From: Bog-473 sp963704355
GTDB taxonomy: Bacteria > Actinomycetota > Acidimicrobiia > Acidimicrobiales > RAAP-2
Length of the DNA stretch: 64,000 bases
Direction: 5' to 3'
Assembly (NCBI GenBank): GCA_963704355.1
Contig: OY969891.1
Span: 3,658,001 to 3,722,000, forward strand
The notes under the pieces were generated by a model. That model was given only the letters and a program-made list of their open reading frames with translations, was not told the origin of the DNA and did no database searches. A program made the translations under genes and the position numbers. Shown in pieces: positions 42,535 to 50,591 of the stretch (the stretch's first letter is position 1; every line of letters begins with the position of its first letter).

Positions 42535-43234
42535 GGCGGCGGGCGGCGCCGAGCCGACGGGCTTCCTCTACCCCTTCATCGATGCCGAAGAACGCGATGC
42601 GGGGACGCTCCTGACCGACCTGGTGGCCTCGGCGGGGGCCAAGGCTGCGACGAGCGCATCGCTGCGCGCCACCACGCTCGAACGGTGCGCCGGTGAGGTA
42701 GAGGCCGCCGCCTCGGCCATGGCGGACCGCTTCGGGCGGGGTGGCCGCCTCTTCACCTTCGGCAACGGCGGCAGTGCGACCGACGCGCAGGGCACGGCCG
42801 AACTGTTCAGGCGCCCCCCGCACGGTCGCTCGCTGCCGGCGCTCTCCCTCGTCGACGACCAGGCCGTGCTCACCGCGCTGTCCAACGACGTCGGGTTCGA
42901 GCTCGTCTTCTCGCGTCAGCTCATCGCCCATACCGGGGCGGGCGACATGGCCGTCGGGTTCTCGACCAGCGGCGACTCGCCCAACATGTTGCGTGCCTTC
43001 GAAGAGGCGTCGCACCGCGGCCTCCTGACCCTCGGTCTGTGCGGCTACGAGGGTTCCGGCATGGCGACGAGCGCCGCCGTCCACCACTGCCTCGTGGTGA
43101 GCTCCGAGAGCGTGCACCGGATCCAAGAGACACAGAACGCGCTGATGCTCGCTGTGTGGCGCGCCGTCCAGCGCCATCTCGACGCGGCACCCACGGTCGA
43201 GGCACCCACGAGCGAGGCGGCATTCCGGGCATGA
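42527..43234 (+). CDS. SIS domain protein (GmhA/DiaA-like) in the hydrogenase operon
   Basis: 235 residues. It has an intact SIS fold: F-G-N-G-G-S-A-T-D-A-Q loop, L-S-N-D-V-G-F and F-S-T-S-G-D-S-P-N, as in phosphoheptose isomerases. It overlaps the previous gene by 8 bases and hypE by ATGA. No lipopolysaccharide genes are near, so a heptose role is unlikely. Paired with a degenerate paralogue fused to HypC, it may form a hetero-oligomer used in hydrogenase maturation. Confidence 0.85.
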   Translation: MGEAAGGAEPTGFLYPFIDAEERDAGTLLTDLVASAGAKAATSASLRATTLERCAGEVEAAASAMADRFGRGGRLFTFGNGGSATDAQGTAELFRRPPHGRSLPALSLVDDQAVLTALSNDVGFELVFSRQLIAHTGAGDMAVGFSTSGDSPNMLRAFEEASHRGLLTLGLCGYEGSGMATSAAVHHCLVVSSESVHRIQETQNALMLAVWRAVQRHLDAAPTVEAPTSEAAFRA

Positions 43235-44376
43235 CCGAGACGGCGCACGACCCGGCCGCCGGCAACGGCGACGACGCCGGCGCGGCGGGTGCGCGCGAGG
43301 CGGCGGTGTTCGGCCGCATCGAGGCGTTCCGGCGCCGGCGGCCGCGACTGCGCGACGAGGTGGTGACCCTCGCCCACGGCGCCGGCGGGAAGGCCTCGGC
43401 CGCGCTGCTCGATGCGGTGTTCCTCCCCGCGTTCGCCGCCCCGCCCTCCGGCGACGACGAGGCGGCACCCTTGACCGATGCCGCCGTGCTGGAGCTGCCC
43501 TCGGGCGACCGCCTCGCGTTCAGCACCGACTCCTACGTCGTGAAGCCCCTGCGCTTCGCCGGGGGCTCGGCCGGGCACCTCGCCGTGCACGGCACGATCA
43601 ACGACCTCGCCATGATGGGCGCGCGCCCGACGGCGATCTCGGCGGCGTTCGTGCTCGAGGAGGGCCTGCCCATCGACGTGTTGCGCGAGGTGGTGGCCGA
43701 CATGGCCGAGGCCGCCGCGGCGGCGGGCGTCCCCGTGGTGACCGGTGACACGAAGGTGGTGGACCGCGGCGCCGCCGACGCGATGTACATCACGACCGCC
43801 GGCGTCGGTCTCGTTCCGGCGGGGCGGGAGTTGGCGGCGCGGCGGGTGCAGGTGGGCGACGTCGTGCTGGCCTCGGGCACCATGGGGGACCACGGGACCG
43901 CGGTCATGCTGGCCCGCGGCGACCTCGCCCTCGAGGCCGACATCGCGTCGGACACGGCCCCGCTGCACGGGTTGGTGGAGGACCTGTTCGCGGCGGCCCC
44001 CTCGACCCGCTGGCTGCGCGACTCGACGCGGGGCGGTGTCGGCACCGTGTGCAACGAGCTGGCCCGGGATTGCGAGCTGACCGTCGTCCTCGACGAGCAC
44101 CTCCTGCCCGTGCGGCCCGCGGTGGCGGCCGCCTGCGAGCTGCTCGGGATCGACCCGCTCTACGTGGCCAACGAGGGGAAGCTGGTGGCGATCGTGGCGC
44201 CCGAGGAAGCGGACGCCGCGCTGGCCGCGCTGCGGGCCCACCCGTACGGGGCCGAGGCGGCGCGCATCGGCGAGATCCACGCCGAGCCGCCGGGCATCGT
44301 CGTGCTGCGCACCGCCATGGGCGGGACCCGCATCGTCGACACGCTCGTGGGCGACCCGCTCCCCCGCATCTGCTAG
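43231..44376 (+). CDS. hypE: Hydrogenase expression/formation protein HypE
   Basis: 381 residues. It dehydrates the carbamoyl group on its C-terminal cysteine to cyanide. The PurM-like fold shows L-A-H-G-A-G-G-K, F-S-T-D-S-Y-V-V, G-D-T-K-V-V and D-S-T-R-G-G-V-G. The essential C-terminus P-R-I-C ends at Cys381. ATG overlaps the SIS stop. It closes the hydrogenase operon; no clear terminator hairpin follows in the 19-base convergent gap. Confidence 0.95.
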   Translation: MTETAHDPAAGNGDDAGAAGAREAAVFGRIEAFRRRRPRLRDEVVTLAHGAGGKASAALLDAVFLPAFAAPPSGDDEAAPLTDAAVLELPSGDRLAFSTDSYVVKPLRFAGGSAGHLAVHGTINDLAMMGARPTAISAAFVLEEGLPIDVLREVVADMAEAAAAAGVPVVTGDTKVVDRGAADAMYITTAGVGLVPAGRELAARRVQVGDVVLASGTMGDHGTAVMLARGDLALEADIASDTAPLHGLVEDLFAAAPSTRWLRDSTRGGVGTVCNELARDCELTVVLDEHLLPVRPAVAAACELLGIDPLYVANEGKLVAIVAPEEADAALAALRAHPYGAEAARIGEIHAEPPGIVVLRTAMGGTRIVDTLVGDPLPRIC

Positions 44377-44395
44377 CGAGCGACCGGAGCCGCCC

Positions 44396-44887
44396 TCACC
44401 ACTGCCCCGACCGCGCCAGCGTCCGGTCGAGGATCCCGAGCGTGGCCCGCAGCGCCGTCTCCGAGATGACTGGGAAGATGTTCGCCTCCTTCCACTGCGG
44501 GTCGATGTCGGACCAGTCGTAGTAGGAGGTGACGAGCGTGCCGCCATCCGCCGGTTCGAGCTCGTAGCCGTAGACGTGGCCGATCTGCGGCTTGATCTGC
44601 CCGAGGATCGTCCAGGCGATGGCTCGGTCTGGCTCGTAGCGGGTGATGGTGACCGTCACGTCGTACTTGCCCATGGGGTAGTCGTTGAGCGCCTCACGGT
44701 CCATGTGGACGACGAACTCGTCGCCCACCTTCGACGCCGGCGCTCCCGACGAGCTCTGCAGCATGCCGGAGCTGTCGATCGCGACGTGGCCCTCCGGGTC
44801 GCGCAGCACCGAGAAGATCCGCGCCGCGTCCGCCGGGATCATCCGCTGGACCTCGATCCGTTCCGTCTTGTCCGTCTCTTGGGTCAT
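44396..44887 (-). CDS. SRPBCC family protein (polyketide cyclase/dehydrase-like)
   Basis: 163 residues from ATG 44887 (M-T-Q-E-T-D-K-T). A helix-grip ligand-binding fold: I-P-A-D-A-A-R-I-F-S-V-L-R-D-P-E-G-H at the start, V-G-D-E-F-V-V-H-M in the middle, and a C-terminal helix. No catalytic residues can be assigned. It converges on hypE and probably stands alone. Confidence 0.78.
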   Translation of the reverse strand: MTQETDKTERIEVQRMIPADAARIFSVLRDPEGHVAIDSSGMLQSSSGAPASKVGDEFVVHMDREALNDYPMGKYDVTVTITRYEPDRAIAWTILGQIKPQIGHVYGYELEPADGGTLVTSYYDWSDIDPQWKEANIFPVISETALRATLGILDRTLARSGQW

Positions 44888-44989
44888 CGCCGCATTGTGC
44901 CACCGGACCCGTCCCGGCGGCCGGGCCGCCCTACTCCGGACGCGGGCGCCACGCCGGGTCACGCCCCACCAGAGGAGGAGCAGGACTCG

Positions 44990-46756
44990 TCAATTCAGGT
45001 CGCCGACGACGGCGACCAACTCTTCGGCGGCCTGGTCACCCGGCCTCTGCTCGGCGTGTGACGGGCGGGCCGTACGCGGACCGCGGGCCAGCGACGCCGC
45101 CGCCGCGATGAAGGCCAAGCCCGCCGAGACCGCGAACACGATGTCGAGGCCGTTGTGGAAGGGCGCCGAGATCAAATCGGGGAAGAACATCCTCCCCGTA
45201 AGCACTCGTTGCGCCTCGGTGGGCAGCGACGCCAGCGCGCCGCCCATCGACAGCAGCTGGCGGAGCGGGTTCACGCCCAGCACGGCGGCGAAGAGGGACG
45301 AGACCGGCGGCAGGCTGCCGATGTGGTGCGCCACGGCGTGCGCAACGCCCTGGTGCTGCAACCCCTTGGTGAGCGTCGTCGGCAGGCTGCCCGCGAGCCC
45401 GGCGATCATCAGCGAGAAGAAGACGCCGACGGACAGCGCGGTCCCCGAGTTCTGGAACGTCGCCCGCATGCCGGACGCTGCGCCACGCTGGTCGGCCGGC
45501 ACGCTGCTCATGATGGAAGAAGTGTTCGGAGCACTGAACATGCCGATGCCGATCCCGTTGATGGCGATCAAGGTGGCGAACTCGGGGTAGTCGAAGTCGA
45601 CCGGCAACAGCATGAGCCCGATGAAACTGGCACCGTAGACGATCATGCCCGCCGTGGCGAAGCCCCGGGCGCCGAAGCGGTCGGAGAGGTAACCCGACAG
45701 CGGGCCCGAGACGAGGAATCCCGCCGTCAGCGGCAAAAGGAAGATGCCGGCCCACAGCGGCGTGGAGCTGAAGTCGTAGCCGTGCAGCGGGAGCCAAATA
45801 CCTTGCAGCCAGATCACGAGCATGAACTGGAGCCCGCCCTGGCCCAGGCGGGCGGCGAAGCTCGCGACGTTGCCGGCCGCAAAGGCGCGGATGCGGAACA
45901 GCGCAGGCTGGAACATCGGCTCGGGCACCTTGTTCTCGATCACGACGAAGGCGGCGAGCAGGGCGAGGCCGCCGAACAGCAGCGCCAGCACCTCGGGGTT
46001 CGTCCAGCCCATGGTCTCGCCGTGGTAGGGCTGGATGCCGATCGTGATGCCGACGAGCAGCGAGCCGAGCCCGACGGCGAAGGTGATGTTGCCCAGCCAG
46101 TCCATGCGGCCGCCCGACTTTTGCCCCAACTCCTTCAGCCGGTAGTAGGCCCACAGCGTGCCGAAGATGCCGACCGGCACGTTGATCCAGAACACGGCGC
46201 GCCAGTCCCACACGGCCAGCACACCGCCCAGGACGAGCCCGATGAACTGGCCGGCGAGGCCCGCCACCTGGTTGATCCCGAGCGCGAAGCCGCGCTGGTC
46301 CTCGGGGAAGGCGTCCGTGAGGATCGCCGCCGAGTTGGCCATCAGCATCGACCCGCCGATGGCCTGCAGGAAGCGCCACCCGATCAGCCACAGGGCCGCC
46401 GTGCTCCCGAGGAACGGGTCGATCGAGAGGAGCACCGACGCGAAGGTGAACACGGCGAAGCCCGCGTTGTAGATCTTGACCCGCCCGAACATGTCGCCGA
46501 GGCGGCCGAGGCTGACGACGAACACGGCCTGCACGAGCCGGTAGCCCATGATCATCCAGAGGAGGAAGGCGATGTTGCCCGGGGCCAACGGGTCGAGGTG
46601 GATGCCCCGGAAGATGGCGGGCAAGGCGATGATGACGATCGAACCGTCGAGCACGGCCATGAAGGTGGCCGCCGTCGTGTTGGCCAGGGCGACCCACTTG
46701 TAGCCGTCGCCGGATGCCGGTGGTGCGGCCTCGACGTCCGTGCTGCTCTCGGCCAT
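44990..46756 (-). CDS. Major facilitator exporter, DHA2 (14-helix) type
   Basis: 588 residues from ATG 46756, about 14 membrane helices. Motifs are L-D-G-S-I-V-I-I-A-L-P in helix 1, G-R-L-G-D-M-F-G-R-V-K in the first loop (motif A), W-R-A-V-F-W-I-N-V-P-V-G (motif C region), and a second motif-A-like G-Y-L-S-D-R-F-G-A-R. Such proteins export drugs or dyes with protons. The ATG would overlap the intended marR stop as TGATG. Because of a frameshift in marR the reading frame now runs uninterrupted from marR into this gene. Confidence 0.88.
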   Translation of the reverse strand: MAESSTDVEAAPPASGDGYKWVALANTTAATFMAVLDGSIVIIALPAIFRGIHLDPLAPGNIAFLLWMIMGYRLVQAVFVVSLGRLGDMFGRVKIYNAGFAVFTFASVLLSIDPFLGSTAALWLIGWRFLQAIGGSMLMANSAAILTDAFPEDQRGFALGINQVAGLAGQFIGLVLGGVLAVWDWRAVFWINVPVGIFGTLWAYYRLKELGQKSGGRMDWLGNITFAVGLGSLLVGITIGIQPYHGETMGWTNPEVLALLFGGLALLAAFVVIENKVPEPMFQPALFRIRAFAAGNVASFAARLGQGGLQFMLVIWLQGIWLPLHGYDFSSTPLWAGIFLLPLTAGFLVSGPLSGYLSDRFGARGFATAGMIVYGASFIGLMLLPVDFDYPEFATLIAINGIGIGMFSAPNTSSIMSSVPADQRGAASGMRATFQNSGTALSVGVFFSLMIAGLAGSLPTTLTKGLQHQGVAHAVAHHIGSLPPVSSLFAAVLGVNPLRQLLSMGGALASLPTEAQRVLTGRMFFPDLISAPFHNGLDIVFAVSAGLAFIAAAASLARGPRTARPSHAEQRPGDQAAEELVAVVGDLN

Positions 46757-47206
46757 CAGAGGCGTTGGGCGAGGCGCTCGATCAGCGGCGCGGCCGCCCC
46801 CAGCCGTTCGATCTCGTCGCGGGTGAAGCCGGCCCCCAGGGCCTCGGCCAGCAGCTCGCTGCCGCGCGCTGCGCCGTCGCCGCAGCAGGTCGCGCCCGCC
46901 GGCCGTCAACGACAGGACGGCGCGGCGACCGTCGCCGGGGTCGGGCGTGCGCTCGACCAGCCCCCGCGCCTCCAACGCGCCCAGCGTGGCACCCATGGAC
47001 TGCGGGCTGATCCGTTCGAGCCGGGCCAGCTCGGACGCCGTGGTCGGGCCTGTCTGGTCGAGGCGGGCCAGCGCAGAGGTCTCGGGCGAGGAGAGATCTC
47101 CCTCCACCGCCTGGGTCTGGCGCAGGCGCTGCACCAGCAGGCGGACGCTGGGCAGCAGCGCACCAGCGACCTGCTCGATCTGGGAGTCACGGTCGAGCCG
47201 GGCCAT
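46756..47206 (-). pseudogene. MarR family regulator with a 1-nt frameshift near 46855-46885
   Basis: From ATG 47206 the frame encodes a normal MarR winged helix (T-T-A-S-E-L-A-R-L-E-R-I-S-P-Q-S-M, L-V-E-R-T-P-D-P-G-D-G-R-R). After L-T-A-G-G-R-D-L-L-R-R-R-R it turns into non-MarR sequence. Shifting one base restores the expected helix E-L-L-A-E-A-L-G-A-G-F-T-R-D-E-I-E-R-L and a TGA at 46758-46756 overlapping the exporter ATG. So one extra base lies in the GC-rich run around 46855-46885. It is either a sequencing error or a true mutation that fuses MarR to the exporter. Confidence 0.75.
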
Positions 47207-47209
47207 GTT

Positions 47210-47239
47210 GTAAGCCTAGACTGCTAAGTTCAGGCTTAC
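47210..47239. promoter_or_regulatory. Inverted repeat upstream of marR, probable MarR operator
   Basis: GTAAGCCT (47210-47217) and AGGCTTAC (47232-47239) are perfect complements 14 bases apart, three bases upstream of the marR ATG. Position and symmetry suit autoregulation of the marR-exporter operon. Confidence 0.65.
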
Positions 47240-47271
47240 TATCCCCTGACTTTGGGTACGGGCCGGCGGTC

Positions 47272-47919
47272 CTACCCCTCGGGCTCCTCGACCAGGGACG
47301 CGTCGAGCCCCAGCAGTTGCAGGGTCGTCGAGCCCGACTGCAGCGCCTCGAAGAAGCCGTTCTCCTTGGCCTCGCGGGCGCGCCCCGTCGTCAGCACGTC
47401 GTCGACGGACGCGCCCGGCACGATGGTCACGCCGTCGACGTCGGCCACGACCCAGTCCCCCGCCGCGACGAGTACGCCCCCCACCCGCACCGGTGCTCCG
47501 ACCGTGCCCGGCTTATCCTTGGTGGCGCCGGTCAACGCGATGGTCGACGAGAAGACGGGGAACCCGTGCGCCTCGAGCGCCCTCACGTCGCGCACGCCAC
47601 CGTCGAGCACCAGGCCCGCCAGCCCGGCGGCCTCCGCCGCCGTTGTGAGCACCTCGCCCCAGTAGCCGCGGTCGGCCACCTGTCCCACGTCGACCACGAG
47701 CGCGCTGCCCCGCGGGGCCTTCGCCACGGCCACGTGGACGGCCAGGTTGTCCCCGGGCGTGCATCGCACCGGGAAGGCGGGGGCGGCGATGGACGCCCCG
47801 GCCCAGGCCGGGCGAAGCCTCCGGTGGGCCGCCCGTCCGCCCGACTCGCCCAGGGTGGCCGCGCCCAGGACGGCCAGTGCTGCCCCGATCACGTCGGGGC
47901 TCATGCTCGATGCCGCCAC
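47272..47919 (-). CDS. RraA-like aldolase (4-hydroxy-4-methyl-2-oxoglutarate aldolase/oxaloacetate decarboxylase type)
   Basis: 215 residues from GTG 47919, which has AGGAGG six bases upstream; ATG 47925 overlaps that site and ATG 47904 is too far. The RraA/HMG-aldolase fold is shown by V-V-D-V-G-Q, L-V-L-D-G-G-V-R-D, and the late V-A-D-V-D-G-V-T-I-V-P. The D-G-G-V-R-D segment holds the substrate-binding Arg and metal-linked Asp. Such enzymes split or decarboxylate 2-oxo-4-hydroxyacids. It diverges from the ThuA-like gene. Confidence 0.82.
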   Translation of the reverse strand: MAASSMSPDVIGAALAVLGAATLGESGGRAAHRRLRPAWAGASIAAPAFPVRCTPGDNLAVHVAVAKAPRGSALVVDVGQVADRGYWGEVLTTAAEAAGLAGLVLDGGVRDVRALEAHGFPVFSSTIALTGATKDKPGTVGAPVRVGGVLVAAGDWVVADVDGVTIVPGASVDDVLTTGRAREAKENGFFEALQSGSTTLQLLGLDASLVEEPEG

Positions 47920-47997
47920 GTCCATCCTCCTCGTTCGACGGTGCGCGAGCATTCGACCACCGGGCGCCCCCGTCGCACCAGCCGTACACTCCCGCGG

Positions 47998-48690
47998 GTG
48001 GCCGACACCATGCTCATCGCCACCCAGGTCGCCCCGTACGCCGACGGACCGGCCGGGGTCCACGCCACGCTGGCCCAGGCGACGACCGCGCTCTCCGAGC
48101 TGGCCGAGCTGGCCGGCCTCTCTCCCATCACCCTGCCCGACGTCCGCGACGCGTCGCCGGACGCGCTCGGGGCGGCGCGGGTGCTCGCGCTGTTCACGAT
48201 CGGGGAGACGCCGTGGTCGGACGACCAGAAGGCGGCCGTCCACACCGCGTGGCGCGACGGCGGCCTGCGCATGCTCGGCGTGCACTCGGCCACCGACGCC
48301 AGCCATACGTGGCCCGAGTACGGACGGATGGTCGGCGCACGCTTCGACGGCCACCCGTGGACCCAGGACTTCGCCATCGACGTGGTGGAGCGCCGGCACC
48401 CGGCGACGTCACACCTGGGCGAGCAGTGGGACTGGCATGACGAGGTCTACCTGTTCCGCGACCTCCGGCCCGACGCCCAGGTGCTGCTCCGCCTGGCCGA
48501 CGACCAGGTCGACCTGTCGGCCCCCGGCGGGCGGGTCCCGGACTGCGGCTTCCCCTTGGCCTGGTGCATCGACGACGGCGCGGCGCGCAGCTTCTATACC
48601 GCGCTCGGTCACTTCCCTCTGGCCTGGGAGCTGCCGGTCTACCTGCGCCACCTGAACGGCGGCCTCGCCTGGCTGTTGCAGAGCGCCTAA
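47998..48690 (+). CDS. ThuA-like domain protein
   Basis: 230 residues; GTG 47998 or ATG 48010. It resembles the ThuA-like (class I glutamine-amidotransferase-like) fold: V-L-A-L-F-T-I-G, G-G-L-R-M-L-G-V-H-S-A-T-D, W-D-W-H-D-E-V-Y, and the C-terminal F-Y-T-A-L-G-H-F. Members are linked to sugar metabolism, but the reaction is not known. The last two bases of its stop codon form part of the palindrome controlling the next gene. Confidence 0.78.
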   Translation: MADTMLIATQVAPYADGPAGVHATLAQATTALSELAELAGLSPITLPDVRDASPDALGAARVLALFTIGETPWSDDQKAAVHTAWRDGGLRMLGVHSATDASHTWPEYGRMVGARFDGHPWTQDFAIDVVERRHPATSHLGEQWDWHDEVYLFRDLRPDAQVLLRLADDQVDLSAPGGRVPDCGFPLAWCIDDGAARSFYTALGHFPLAWELPVYLRHLNGGLAWLLQSA

Positions 48691-48710
48691 CCTGACGTCC
48701 ATGTCAGGGT
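48689..48710. promoter_or_regulatory. CTGAC-type palindrome (site 3)
   Basis: AACCTGAC (48689-48696), gtccat, GTCAGGGT (48703-48710). Six perfect base pairs (CCTGAC/GTCAGG). It lies immediately upstream of the alcohol dehydrogenase gene and overlaps the in-frame ATG at 48701. Confidence 0.65.
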
Positions 48711-48748
48711 CCACGGGGGGGTCGAACGGCGGCCCGCTCCCCGACGTC

Positions 48749-49783
48749 ATGACCGCCGCCGTCTACCAGTCGCCCGGCGTGATCACGGTCGAGGAACGCC
48801 CCGTCCCGCGTCCGGCGCCGGACCAGGTCGTGATGCGCGTGCACTCGTGCGGCATCTGCGGTTCGGACATCCACCAGCTGCGCGACGGATGGGGCCTCCC
48901 GGCCGGCGTGGTGGCGGGACACGAATGGAGCGGGACCATCGTGGCGGTGGGCGACGACGTGACCGGGTGGTCCGTCGGTGAGCTGGTCGTGGGCGGCCCC
49001 TCGCCCAGGTGCGGCACGTGCCGGCGTTGCCAGGAGGGCAAGCCGTCGCAGTGCGAGAACCGCCACTCCATGACGGACGGGCACTCCGACGGCGCGTTCG
49101 CCGAGTACATCGTGGCGCGGGCGGCGGGCGTCGTGCGCCTGCCCGACGGGCTCGCACCGCGTCACGCCGCCTTGGCCGAGCCGCTCTCGGTGGCGCTCCA
49201 CGGGATCACGCGCTCGGGCGTCGCTCCCGGCGACAGCGTGATGGTCTTCGGCGCCGGCCCCATCGGGGCCCTCAGCGTCGCCGCCCTGCGCGCCATGGGC
49301 ATCACAGACGTCACCGTCGTCGAACCCAACGAAGGCCGGCGCCGGCTGGCCATGGCGCTCGGCGCCAAGGAGGTCGTCGACCCCGCCGACCTCGAGGTGT
49401 TCCCCTCGTGGGAGCCCGAGAAGCAGTCGTCCCGGGCCGCGCACGTCGTGCTCGAGTGCTCGGGCCACCGGGCCGCCATCGAGGCCGGTTTCTGCCAGGT
49501 CCGGCGCGGCGGCATCCTCGTGATGGTCGGCGCCGGCATCGACCACCCGACGTTCGACATCAACCGGATGATCCTCAACGAGCTCACCGTCACGGGAAGC
49601 TTCGTCTACGACCTCGGTGGCTTCGAGCGGGCGCTGGAGCTGCTTGCTTCGGACGGCTTCCCGTGTGACCTGCTCATCGAGCGCGAGACGGTCACGCTGG
49701 AGGGCATCACCGATGCGCTGGAGGGCCTCGCCGTCGGAAAGATCGCCGGCAAGGTGATGGTGGTGCCGCAGGTGCGCAGCTGA
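48749..49783 (+). CDS. Zinc-dependent alcohol/polyol dehydrogenase (MDR family)
   Basis: About 344 residues from ATG 48749 (M-T-A-A-V-Y-Q-S-P-G), a typical MDR N-terminus; ATG 48701 adds 16 residues but lies in a palindrome. Catalytic zinc ligands appear in S-C-G-I-C-G-S-D and A-G-H-E-W-S-G. The structural zinc site is C-G-T-C-R-R-C-Q-E-G-K-P-S-Q-C. The NAD-binding motif is G-A-G-P-I-G-A-L. It probably oxidises a polyol or threonine-like alcohol. It overlaps the VOC gene by one base (TGATG). Confidence 0.87.
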   Translation: MTAAVYQSPGVITVEERPVPRPAPDQVVMRVHSCGICGSDIHQLRDGWGLPAGVVAGHEWSGTIVAVGDDVTGWSVGELVVGGPSPRCGTCRRCQEGKPSQCENRHSMTDGHSDGAFAEYIVARAAGVVRLPDGLAPRHAALAEPLSVALHGITRSGVAPGDSVMVFGAGPIGALSVAALRAMGITDVTVVEPNEGRRRLAMALGAKEVVDPADLEVFPSWEPEKQSSRAAHVVLECSGHRAAIEAGFCQVRRGGILVMVGAGIDHPTFDINRMILNELTVTGSFVYDLGGFERALELLASDGFPCDLLIERETVTLEGITDALEGLAVGKIAGKVMVVPQVRS

Positions 49784-50238
49784 TGGCGCACCCCTACTAC
49801 GCGGCGGGCAACCCGCGCTTCAACCACGTCGCCATGTCGCTGCCGGCCGACCTGCTGTCGGCAGAGAGCCGCACCGAAATCTGCACGTTCTTCAAAGAGG
49901 TGCTCGGCTTCGACGAGATCGCCGTCATGACCGAGGACCGCCGCCGCCTCATCCTCAGCTGCGTGCACTGGGACCAATTCATCTTCCTGATCGCCGAGGA
50001 CGACCCGATGCGCTGTCCGCGCATGGACCACTACGGCTTCGCCGTCAACTCCCTCGAGGATCTGCGCGGCATCCAAGAGCGCGCCGAGGCGTTCCGCAAG
50101 AAGGACGACCGCCTCGAGCTGATCGACCTCCACGTCGACGACCAGGAGGTGGTCAAGATCCACTCGCTCTACGTGCGGCACATTTTGCCCATGACCTGTG
50201 AGGTTCAGTACTGGGAGTTCCCAGAGTCGGCGAACTGA
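49783..50238 (+). CDS. VOC (glyoxalase/dioxygenase fold) protein
   Basis: 151 residues. Vicinal-oxygen-chelate pattern: F-N-H-V-A-M-S at the start, F-F-K-E-V-L-G-F-D, and M-D-H-Y-G-F-A-V in the second half, which supply His and possibly Glu ligands. The reaction is not identifiable. It is cotranscribed with the dehydrogenase before it. Confidence 0.78.
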   Translation: MAHPYYAAGNPRFNHVAMSLPADLLSAESRTEICTFFKEVLGFDEIAVMTEDRRRLILSCVHWDQFIFLIAEDDPMRCPRMDHYGFAVNSLEDLRGIQERAEAFRKKDDRLELIDLHVDDQEVVKIHSLYVRHILPMTCEVQYWEFPESAN

Positions 50239-50591
50239 TCTCGGCGCCCGCCGCTCGCCGATCGACAAAGCCGAACGGTACAGAGACAGCAGACGGCCCC
50301 CACGCGCAGGGCAACGGGGAAGAAGTCCCGAGTGGGGGCCGCCGCTGGCAGCAGCGAGTCGGATTGCAACCGAATGACGGTTGAAACGTCTCTTTCCCTT
50401 TCGCCTCCTGAATCGGTGTGGCGCCGCTCGGGTCCGAGTCGTCCCACCCTCGGAATTCCCCTTCCCACTCCCGCAACTTCGGTTGTAGCACACAGGACCC
50501 GCTCGTACAACGGCCAAAAGTCCCACAAAATACTAAGTTCACGCGGATTTCACCTGCCCGACCGATTGCGACGCGCCAGTACCGTGCGTGT
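50239..50591. other. 353-bp gene-free region with several hairpins
   Basis: No convincing ORF. Inverted repeats in order: CGGCCCCCAC (50294-50303) / GTGGGGGCCG (50332-50341), a 10-bp stem enclosing a smaller GGG/CCC stem; CAACCG (50367-50372) / CGGTTG (50378-50383) with a 5-nt loop; a CTCGG-gt-CCGAG hairpin near 50430-50450; and GCAAC-ttcg-GTTG near 50480-50495. The last 90 bases are AT-richer and should hold the promoter of the next gene. The first stem may be the terminator of the dehydrogenase-VOC operon. The rest could be a structured RNA, but I match no known riboswitch. Confidence 0.5.
50294..50341 (+). terminator. Long GC hairpin, probable terminator
   Basis: A perfect 10-bp GC stem with a 28-nt loop, 55 bases after the VOC stop. 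No T-tail follows, which is common in high-GC actinobacteria. Confidence 0.45.

Noticed and set aside
50418..50591. 58-codon N-terminal extension of the PEP-mutase-like protein
   Set aside because: The extension covers the hairpin-rich region and has no similarity; ATG 50592 gives the normal family N-terminus.
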